Positions 6,101-11,060 of a stretch of 11,060 nucleotides of DNA are shown here, piece by piece. A program made the translations under genes and the position numbers. The notes under the pieces were generated by a model, which saw only the letters and a program-made list of their open reading frames with translations, was not told the origin of the DNA and ran no database searches. How positions within the stretch are numbered: the stretch's first letter is position 1; each line of letters begins with the position of its first letter. This DNA comes from JBDTMT01 sp033764095 (GTDB taxonomy: Bacteria > Desulfobacterota > Binatia > HRBIN30 > CADEER01), in assembly GCA_033764095.1 (NCBI GenBank), contig JANRJF010000109.1:1-11060 (forward strand), in the 5' to 3' direction.

Positions 6101-7887
6101 TCACGCGCGTCATCATGCTTGGCGCCGTGCAGACCGACGCCAACTGGTTCCTCAACTCGACGGTCAGCAACCAGTCACCGAGCGTCGACACCGAAATGCA
6201 GTTGATCGGCTACTGGAGCCTGCCGAGCTCGACACCGAATACCGGCCTGACGCACTTCGTCAGCGACATCACCGGCAGCAAGATCGCGCTCCAGCCGGTG
6301 GTACGCGTCGAGCTGGTCACCGATCCGCCGCAGACACTCGCCGCCGCCACGGCGCAGCTCGCAGCGACGCTCACCGCGCTGGAGAAGAACACCCCGACGG
6401 CGAGCATCGTCACCGGTTGGTATGGCGACGCGATCGCCGACTTCCTCGCCAGCCCGGTGATCGGCCAGATCCAGCAGTTCGGCTACGACGTCATCGTCGA
6501 CGAGTATCAGGACCAGCCGTGGCGCGGGCTCGACCCGACCATTGCCGGCATGCCGGGCACCGACTGCGGGCACGTCTACCCGATCCCGCCGCTCGACCCG
6601 CAGGATCCGCAGGGGCCGCCGCTGACCCAGGATCTGCCGCCGCAGTGCGCACCCGATTTCGGCAGCGTCACGCCGGGCGGCCAGCCGCAGCCGGCCTGCC
6701 TCTGCCTGACCAACTCGACCGACTACCCGGCGACCTTCTTCCCCTTCCTCAGCAACGTCACGTTGCCCGCCGACAGCCAGCCGCAGCTGAGCGTGCCACC
6801 GCGTCGCGCGGTGACCTACTCGAAGGCCGATCCGGCGAGCTTCTACAACGTCGCGGTGGCCAACAAGGACGGCGCCTACTCGCTCGGCGTCGTCTGGCAG
6901 CAGTGGCCATACTCCCAGACCTACGACACGCCCGGTCTCACCGCCGGCGATCCGGTCCCGGCGCCGGTCAGCGGCAGCTTGATCCCCTCGCTCGTCTGCG
7001 TCGGCGTCTCCGACGCGCAGAACGGCGCGGCGAACGCCAACTCCGGCTTCTCCTGCGACCAGGTGTGGTACCAGAGCTTTTCGCCGCCGCCGTCGCCAAC
7101 CCCGGCGCCGACCGACTGCGTCACCCTGCGCTGGACCGCCAAGGGCACCGGCTACGCCCAGACCACCGGCTGGCAACTACAGACGCTGGAAGCGCCGCCG
7201 CCCGATCCGGGCATGAAGCAGGCGACCTATGCGCAGGCACCGATCGTCATGATCGCGCAGGGCGACCAGACGCTCGACGACGCGACGCGCGAGGTCAGCG
7301 CGCAGTACACGTATTGCGGCAACGCCGACTTCCCCACCGGCCTGTCGCCGGGCGTCTACTGGTTCCGCGTGCAACCGATCGGCGGCATCCCATCGGTCGA
7401 CGCCATCGACATCGAGTTCCCACTCGTCACCGTCACCAGCGGCAGCACCGACTGGCAGACGCTCGGCAAGTTCAGCGTCGACTACCCGGTGGTCGGTCTC
7501 ACCTCGCCGATCGCGTCGCTGGTCTTCACGCTGCCCAACGGCAAGGCCTTCACCCTGACGCCGCCGGTCGACAACGGCATCAGCGACATCACCCTGCCCG
7601 GCAAGCCGTCGAACGCGAGCGGCGGCGACGACGCCGACTTCACCACGACGCTGCAGGTCAACTTCGCCGGCCCGGTGCCGATCTCCGGCGGCGGCACGAT
7701 CACGCAATGCACGGTGGACCTGGTGATCACCGCCGGCATGGATGCCGGCGACCAGGACGGCGAAGCGGTGCGCGCGCAGGGTCCGATCGAGCCCGGCAAG
7801 CCGGAGCAGGCCTGCTTCCTCGAGCTGCAGAACGACCAGAAGACGGTGAACGGCAGCGAGTTCCACTTCTCGCTGCCGGCGCCGTAG
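3085..7887 (+). CDS. Very large predicted multi-domain lipoprotein of unknown function
   Basis: From the GTG preceded by GGAGGT this encodes 1600 residues. The N-terminus is a lipoprotein signal: basic residues to Arg14, hydrophobic GGALAGVALLGLFVAGC, lipobox Cys32, then a Ser/Asp/Gly-rich tether. The protein is therefore expected to be lipid-anchored outside the cytoplasm. Regions in order: two copies of a roughly 70-residue module (81-147 and 214-284); four 4-Cys repeats (316-400); a stretch of no recognised family; a Gly-rich region with a duplicated unit (582-733); an alternating strand/helix region that looks TIM-barrel-like (about 826-1154), with GSGEH (Glu952) and IVDEYQ (Glu1140) at strand ends; Pro-rich linkers (about 1169-1188 and 1332-1345); and a C-terminal part that looks beta-rich. 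Besides Cys32 there are 34 cysteines, an even number that fits disulfide bonding outside the cytoplasm. No catalytic family is recognised with confidence; a glycoside-hydrolase-like or surface-binding role is speculative. The frame is unbroken. Confidence 0.85.
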   Translation: MPHPNPFRPLRSTRVGGALAGVALLGLFVAGCGSDGGGGATPVQDQRQFAVLSADGASLQWIAGTRYRLTLNRPRPQVATFADRPFRTHRDQALRRWVADWTRRGRDADPPAAVLSSGAGATPQIAVVALSAPTVSEVGLAFDAQILDGSGRNTRWFPSVALSTVDLFVDDESGIPNDDASGLFGVAGAQGRIGDGGTPGYLLAIADPSPVLGFAHPGLRRTQSETAAAFVREWSARGFDADPPNAALVYSRDGTAAGSEVALVELRTPRLIAGGALQFSVHPLARPGGGRTLPLGDVVDVRVMIDDAPLLSSSGCRTDSDCGSGMTCDADAVCRPTTCTANTDCGIGLCDLDHCIADTLCGADADCPDATVCDGTRCRYRACATTADCSGAQVCGGGICKPGTPAGETAAAAAARDAFWGATWTAPNANSACAGQPSPAVTAFCQDFETAAQGRVLNLLDILTQGGDHFSYYGRFQFFGVDETAPIPAQFAPFYAQPSQALQDSLRSRFALFDTANVNYSTRLGEPLVGAPVLTPYTDALVANPLDFIQPIYADLLANTPDGFPASFIAGSDPLILSKQFGGGGGFGCYIGSVAADGTLNPPRIQYGGGFGFGVSEADGLDIGYGAGINLCTSASVTDCAEDAVNFFGGGGGVNNPTITGATPQTNQDTDGDQGAFDSALVGEYRDELTSASQLYLSCGAGGGLGFQSLPSNSGAPPVYQQTFGVGGGGWAFALLTRVPAGSDVSGINLLTGVDLDIYNDLFGELVSQLRDGAPLQAAVGASQFAQRGLYDDAGNKRYGGALDQLSFVYEPYTVALPTPPLSADTVYIPGSTSPAALFYADHGDTRAAADATRMRADGLAGVLYTLNANPVYVDYGSTPASNHDINDSVLDALAAAGVPVTLAVPLFIQHDNDGTSQQAPIVSANKELLDYAVAAAGRYSNLRGIVVGSGEHAVIKGFLASCNGFNFTTPQLKNACGAYATALTFEDYYWLLSYLAAQVEQSSAITRVIMLGAVQTDANWFLNSTVSNQSPSVDTEMQLIGYWSLPSSTPNTGLTHFVSDITGSKIALQPVVRVELVTDPPQTLAAATAQLAATLTALEKNTPTASIVTGWYGDAIADFLASPVIGQIQQFGYDVIVDEYQDQPWRGLDPTIAGMPGTDCGHVYPIPPLDPQDPQGPPLTQDLPPQCAPDFGSVTPGGQPQPACLCLTNSTDYPATFFPFLSNVTLPADSQPQLSVPPRRAVTYSKADPASFYNVAVANKDGAYSLGVVWQQWPYSQTYDTPGLTAGDPVPAPVSGSLIPSLVCVGVSDAQNGAANANSGFSCDQVWYQSFSPPPSPTPAPTDCVTLRWTAKGTGYAQTTGWQLQTLEAPPPDPGMKQATYAQAPIVMIAQGDQTLDDATREVSAQYTYCGNADFPTGLSPGVYWFRVQPIGGIPSVDAIDIEFPLVTVTSGSTDWQTLGKFSVDYPVVGLTSPIASLVFTLPNGKAFTLTPPVDNGISDITLPGKPSNASGGDDADFTTTLQVNFAGPVPISGGGTITQCTVDLVITAGMDAGDQDGEAVRAQGPIEPGKPEQACFLELQNDQKTVNGSEFHFSLPAP
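3325..3936 (+). repeat. Tandem duplicated protein module in the large lipoprotein
   Basis: Copy 1 (3325-3525, residues 81-147) and copy 2 (3724-3936, residues 214-284) align. Copy 1 starts FADRPFRTHRDQALRRWV and copy 2 FAHPGLRRTQSETAAAFV with no gap. Both continue with a W, then RGxDADPPxA(A)VL / RGFDADPPNAALV, and then a strand such as IAVVALSAP / VALVELRTP. The shared W....RG.DADPP.A core and the downstream V.L..P strand show an old internal duplication. A similar F.DRP...F...W...PPNA..L pattern exists, from memory, in uncharacterised secreted bacterial proteins, but no family name can be given. Between the copies (about 148-213) lies a Ser/Asp-rich segment with VDLFVDDESG, and copy 2 is followed by a matching VDVRVMIDDAP, so the true repeat may be about 120-130 residues long. 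Confidence 0.75.
4030..4284 (+). repeat. Four 4-Cys repeats (C-x5-C-x4/5-C-x4/5-C)
   Basis: Residues 316-400 contain 16 cysteines in four regular units: CRTDSDCGSGMTCDADAVC, CTANTDCGIGLCDLDHC, CGADADCPDATVCDGTRC and CATTADCSGAQVCGGGIC. Such TDADC..GxVCxxxxC repeats are common in extracellular and cell-surface proteins of Myxococcota and related bacteria, where they are expected to form small disulfide-bonded units. Here they separate the duplicated N-terminal module from the large remaining part and probably act as a rigid stalk or spacer; that role is inferred. Confidence 0.85.
4828..5283 (+). repeat. Gly-rich region with a duplicated unit
   Basis: Two segments have the same plan of glycine run, about 15-20 residues with a PP, aromatic/Gln, and second glycine run. 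Unit A (4828-4929, residues 582-615) begins GGGGGFGCYIG, contains NPPRIQY and ends GGGFGFGV. Unit B (5176-5283, residues 698-733) begins SCGAGGGLGFQSL, contains APPVYQQ and ends FGVGGGGWAF. Between them lie DIGYGAGINLC and FFGGGGGVNN. The glycine-aromatic pattern suggests stacked short beta strands or a glycine-loop structure. The duplication is at protein level; the DNA copies have diverged. Confidence 0.6.
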
Positions 7888-7941
7888 GGGTCGGCCTTGG
7901 CCGGCGTTGCCCAAGAGCTCGGTTCGCAGGCCACCGGAGGC

Positions 7942-7964
7942 CCGCCCGCCAGGGTGGCGGGCGG
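7942..7964. terminator. GC-rich hairpin between convergent genes
   Basis: CCGCCCGCC (7942-7950) and GGCGGGCGG (7956-7964) form a perfect 9-bp stem with a 5-base loop, in the 80-bp gap between the lipoprotein stop (7885-7887) and the ppk2 stop (7968-7970). It could serve transcripts from both sides. Neither strand has a T-run after the stem, so it is not a canonical intrinsic terminator; it may slow polymerase or protect 3' ends. Confidence 0.35.
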
Positions 7965-7967
7965 CGG

Positions 7968-8861
7968 CTACTCCGACTCGAGGGCGGTGCGCACTTTCGC
8001 CAGCTCCTTTTTCTTCTCCGCGTCGACGGTCGGGTAGGCGAGCTCGAGGTCGGCGAGCGCATCCACCACCGCGCCGGCGACGATGACGCGGGTGAACCAC
8101 TTGTTGTCGGCCGGCACGACGAACCACGGCGCGTGCGGCGTCGCGGTGTGCTGGATCATCTCCTCGTAGGCGCGCTGGTAGTCCTTCCAGTGGCCGCGCT
8201 CCTGCGCGTCGGCGATCGAGAACTTCCAGTTCTTGTCCGGCTGTTCGAGGCGCTCCATGAAGCGCTTGCGCTGTTCCTCCTTCGACACGTGCAGGAAGAA
8301 CTTGCGGATGAGGACGCCGTTGCGGGTCAGGTAGCGCTCGTAGGCGTTGATGTCCTCGAAGCGCTGCTCCCAGATCTTCTTGGTCATCAACCGCGGCGGC
8401 AACTTCTGGCGGTCGAGGATCTCGGGGTGCACGCGCACCACCAGCACCTCCTCGTAGTAGGAGCGGTTGAAGATGCCGATGCGGCCGCGCTCCGGCAGGC
8501 AGAGATTGGTCCGCCAGAGGAAATCGTGGTCGAGGTCCTGTGACGACGGCGCCTTGAACGAGAACACCTGGCAGCCCTGCGGATTGACGCCCGACATGAC
8601 GTGCTTGATCGTGCCGTCCTTGCCGGCGGCGTCCATCGCCTGGAAGACCAGCAGCACCGCCCAGCGGTCCTGCGCGTAGAGCTTGTCCTGCATCTCGGCG
8701 AGCATCTCGACGCCGAGCTGCAGCAGCCCGGTCGCCTGTTTCTTGCCCTTGATGCCGTGCGTGTCGTTGGGGTGGACCTGCTTGAGCTTGAAGCCCTTGC
8801 CGGACTCGATGCGGTAGCGGCGGATGAGCTCTTTGACGCGCTTGCGCTGTTGCGGTGTCAT
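7968..8861 (-). CDS. ppk2: PPK2-family polyphosphate:nucleotide phosphotransferase
   Basis: A 297-residue cytoplasmic kinase, the usual size for a one-domain PPK2. The family moves phosphate between inorganic polyphosphate and nucleotides; members of this subgroup typically phosphorylate AMP and/or ADP using polyphosphate. Seen here: Walker A FQAMDAAGKDGTIKHVMSG (Lys81), the PPK2 segment FKAPSSQDLDHDFLWR (102-117), Walker B-like RIGIFNRSYYEEVLVVRVHP (127-146), and a basic lid region with RKFFLHVSKEEQRKRF. The DAAGKDGTI form and the SGVNPQG segment fit the polyphosphate:nucleotide phosphotransferase subgroup (TIGR03709-like) better than the DAAGKGG type. AMP versus ADP preference cannot be settled by eye. 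The ATG overlaps the stop codon of the upstream glycosidase gene (ATGA), so the two are co-transcribed and probably translationally coupled. The 3' end faces the large lipoprotein gene. Confidence 0.95.
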   Translation of the reverse strand: MTPQQRKRVKELIRRYRIESGKGFKLKQVHPNDTHGIKGKKQATGLLQLGVEMLAEMQDKLYAQDRWAVLLVFQAMDAAGKDGTIKHVMSGVNPQGCQVFSFKAPSSQDLDHDFLWRTNLCLPERGRIGIFNRSYYEEVLVVRVHPEILDRQKLPPRLMTKKIWEQRFEDINAYERYLTRNGVLIRKFFLHVSKEEQRKRFMERLEQPDKNWKFSIADAQERGHWKDYQRAYEEMIQHTATPHAPWFVVPADNKWFTRVIVAGAVVDALADLELAYPTVDAEKKKELAKVRTALESE

Positions 8862-8873
8862 CGCTTCCCCTTC
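8858..8873 (-). promoter_or_regulatory. ATGA stop/start overlap with internal ribosome binding site
   Basis: On the minus strand the ppk2 ATG (8861-8859) shares bases with the TGA (8860-8858) of the glycosidase gene. GAAGGGGA (8873-8866), inside the last glycosidase codons, is a good Shine-Dalgarno site with 5 bases between GGGG-AAGCG and the ATG. This arrangement supports both the chosen ppk2 start and translational coupling. Confidence 0.8.
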
Positions 8874-11059
8874 TGTCTGGAACGCAGCACTCCGATGCCT
8901 TCGCGCGGGCCGGCCGCCAGCATGGCGACGCGGTCGTGGTCGTACACGGCCTGGATCAGACGCGCCACCACGCCGGTCCAGCCGGTCTGGTGGCTGGCGC
9001 CCAGCCCGGCGCCGTTGTCGCCGTGGAAATACTCGTAGAAGAGCAGATGGTCGCGCCAGTGCGGATCGCGCTGGAAGGTCTCGACGCCGCCGAACACCGG
9101 CCGGCGGCCATCCTCACCGCGGGTGAAGATCGAGATCAGTCGGCGGCTGATCTCGATGGTGACCTCGTACAGGGTCATCAGCTTGCCGGAGCCGGTCGGA
9201 CACTCGACGCGGAAGTCGTCCCCGTAGAAGGCGTAGAACTGCGTCAGCGCGCGCAGGATGAGCAGGTTGACCGGCATCCAGATCGGCCCGCGCCAGTTGG
9301 AATTGCCGCCGAACAGGCCCGAGGACGACTCGGCCGGCTCGTAGGCGACGCGCCACTCGTGGCCGCCGTGATCGAAGGCGTAGGGATGATCGCGATGCAC
9401 GCGTGACAGCGCGCGGATGCCGAACGGACTGAGGAACTCGTTCTCGTCGAGCAGGTAGCGGAGCACGGAGCGCAGCTTGGTCTCGTCGAGAATGGCGAGC
9501 AGGCGGCGGTCGGCGACGCCCGGCGTGGTGACCGGCGCGATGGTGCTGACCACTTCGGGATGGCGCCAGAGGAAGCCGCGCAGCCGCTCGGCGAGCTGCG
9601 GGAAGCGCTCGCGCAGGTCGGCCTCGAAGACGGTGGTGGCGCAGAGCGACAGCAGGCCGACCATCGAGCGCACCTTGAGGCGCCGAGCGTGGCCATCGGG
9701 GAAGCGCAGCAGATCGTAGAAGAACCCGTCCTCCTCGTCCCACATCTCGTCGTGGTTCACGCCCGGGCGATCCATCGCGGCGGCGATCCACAGGAAGTGC
9801 TCGGCGAACTTGAGCGCCAGGTCGCCGTAGCTGGCGTCGTCGACCGCCAGCTCCAGCGCGATCTCCAGCATGTTCTGCGCGAACAGCGCCATCCAGGCGG
9901 TGCCGTCGGCCTGCTCCAGGGTGCCGCCGGTGGGCAGCGGCGCGCTGCGGTCGAAGACGCCGATGTTGTCGAGACCGAGGAAGCCGCCCTCGAAGACGTT
10001 GCGCCCGGTCGGGTCCTTGCGGTTCACCCACCAGGTGAAGTTGACCAGCAAGCGCTGGAAGGCGCTCTTCAGGAACGGGATGTCGCCCTTTCCGCGCAGC
10101 GCCCGCTCGGTGTGGAAGATGGTCAGCGTCGCCCACGCGTGCACCGGCGGATTGACGTCGCCGAAGTTCCACTCGTAGGCCGGCATCTGCCCGCTCGGAT
10201 GCAGGTAGATGTCGCGCAGCATGAGATCGAGCTGCTGCTTGGCGAAGTCGATGTCGACCGACGCCAGCGCGACGCAGTGGAAGGCGAGGTCCCAGGCGGC
10301 GAACCACGGGTACTCCCACTTGTCGGGCATCGAGATGACGTCGTCGTTGAGCATGTGGAACCAGTTGCGATTGCGAATGCCGGCCTTGCTGTTCGGCGTC
10401 AGCGGATGGCCCTGGTGCTCGTCGAGCCAGCGGTCGAGGTCGAAGTAGTAGTGCTGCTTGCTCCACAGCATGCCGGCCAGCGCCTGGCGCAGCACCTGCT
10501 TCTCGTCCTCCCCGGCCCTGGCCGGCGCGACCGCGGCGTAGAACGCGTCCGCCTCGGCGCGCCGTTGCGCCAGCACGGCATCGAACGCGTCGCCGAACGG
10601 CGGCGCGTCCTGCGGCGCGACGTCGCTCAGGCGCAGGCGCAGCACGGCCGACGCGCCCGGCGCGACCTCGAGCGCGTAGTACGCGGCGGCCTTGGTGCCG
10701 AGGCGAGCCGGGTTCACCGCGCCGACTTCGCCACCGACGACGTAGCGGTGGAAGGCGTCCTTGACGAACGGGCTCGGGTTGGGCTGCCCCCACAGCGCCG
10801 CAGCGTTGCTCTCGTTCTCGGTGAACAGCAGTGCCGGGCGCCCGTCGCCGCTCCACCAGCGCGTTCCCAGGTCGGGATGCTCGACCGCCACGCTCGCGGC
10901 GTCGCCGCGGTCGACCGCGCGCAGCGCGCCGCGCACCTCCGGCGGCCCCCACGACCAGGTGTTGCGCAGCCACAGCGTCGGCAGCACGTGCAGCGGCGCC
11001 GCGACCGGCCCGCGGTTGTGCACGGTGATGCGCACCAGCAGGTCCTGCGGCGTCGCCTT
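8858..11059 (-). CDS. GH63 / MGH1-like glycoside hydrolase, 5' end outside the window
   Basis: The frame is open from the right edge (KATPQDLLVRITVHNRGP...) to TGA at 8860-8858, giving about 733 residues. Related proteins are, from memory, close to 880-900 residues, so some 150 N-terminal residues are missing. An in-frame GTG at 11035 lies inside a beta-sandwich strand and is not the start. The left part is the N-terminal beta domain (HVLPTLWLRNTWSWG); the rest is an (alpha/alpha)6-barrel with PWFAAWDLAFHCVAL, YEWNFGDVNPPVHAWA, GGFLGLDNIGVFDRS, GGNSNWRGPIWMPVN and GDNGAGLGASHQTGWTG. The Asp at 10289-10291 in AWDLAFH is the likely catalytic acid by analogy with GH63; the base is not assigned. 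The family includes inverting alpha-glucosidases and mannosylglycerate/glucosylglycerate hydrolases, so the substrate may be a compatible-solute or storage glycoside. No signal peptide can be judged. It is the upstream partner of ppk2. Confidence 0.92.
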   Translation of the reverse strand, partial: KATPQDLLVRITVHNRGPVAAPLHVLPTLWLRNTWSWGPPEVRGALRAVDRGDAASVAVEHPDLGTRWWSGDGRPALLFTENESNAAALWGQPNPSPFVKDAFHRYVVGGEVGAVNPARLGTKAAAYYALEVAPGASAVLRLRLSDVAPQDAPPFGDAFDAVLAQRRAEADAFYAAVAPARAGEDEKQVLRQALAGMLWSKQHYYFDLDRWLDEHQGHPLTPNSKAGIRNRNWFHMLNDDVISMPDKWEYPWFAAWDLAFHCVALASVDIDFAKQQLDLMLRDIYLHPSGQMPAYEWNFGDVNPPVHAWATLTIFHTERALRGKGDIPFLKSAFQRLLVNFTWWVNRKDPTGRNVFEGGFLGLDNIGVFDRSAPLPTGGTLEQADGTAWMALFAQNMLEIALELAVDDASYGDLALKFAEHFLWIAAAMDRPGVNHDEMWDEEDGFFYDLLRFPDGHARRLKVRSMVGLLSLCATTVFEADLRERFPQLAERLRGFLWRHPEVVSTIAPVTTPGVADRRLLAILDETKLRSVLRYLLDENEFLSPFGIRALSRVHRDHPYAFDHGGHEWRVAYEPAESSSGLFGGNSNWRGPIWMPVNLLILRALTQFYAFYGDDFRVECPTGSGKLMTLYEVTIEISRRLISIFTRGEDGRRPVFGGVETFQRDPHWRDHLLFYEYFHGDNGAGLGASHQTGWTGVVARLIQAVYDHDRVAMLAAGPREGIGVLRSRQKGKR

Positions 11060-11060
11060 G

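Noticed and set aside
6417..8543. A 708-codon plus-strand frame running across the lipoprotein end and antisense to ppk2
   Set aside because: It reads the lipoprotein gene out of frame and then the antisense of ppk2. Its composition changes abruptly at the gene border, as expected for a shadow.

Overview
The window is strongly GC-rich DNA, roughly two thirds G+C or more by eye, with dense coding and GC-ended codons. It looks like a chromosomal piece of a Gram-negative bacterium. The evidence for that is a lipoprotein signal with a clear lipobox, Myxococcota/deltaproteobacterial-style C-x5-C repeats, and CACAGAGG-type dispersed repeat DNA of the kind seen in environmental genomes. The phylum cannot be fixed from the sequence alone; a deltaproteobacterium-like or Binatota-like lineage is a guess.

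Layout, left to right: (1) 2-403 (+) is the 3' end of a chromate-transporter (CHR family) subunit, cut by the window edge. (2) 404-580 is a convergent gap almost filled by a 137-bp element bounded by long inverted CACAGAGG repeats. (3) 581-2932 (-) is a complete phosphoketolase (Xfp). (4) 2933-3084 is a short divergent promoter region. (5) 3085-7887 (+) is one very large predicted lipoprotein of 1600 residues. It has a tandemly duplicated N-terminal module, four 4-Cys repeats, a duplicated Gly-rich region, a possible TIM-barrel-like region and a Pro-linked C-terminal part. (6) 7888-7967 is a convergent gap with a GC-rich hairpin. (7) 7968-8861 (-) is a PPK2-family polyphosphate:nucleotide phosphotransferase. 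(8) 8858-11059 (-) is most of a GH63/MGH1-like glycosidase, cut by the right edge and translationally coupled to ppk2 by an ATGA overlap.

How the genes may work together: the glycosidase could release sugar from a storage or compatible-solute glycoside, phosphoketolase could turn sugar phosphates into acetyl-phosphate, and PPK2 could make nucleotides from polyphosphate. Together this suggests a carbon/energy-stress neighbourhood, but only the glycosidase-ppk2 coupling is directly visible. The large lipoprotein on the opposite strand is the least explained item and the main candidate for something undescribed. No tRNA, rRNA, CRISPR array, transposase or phage gene was seen.
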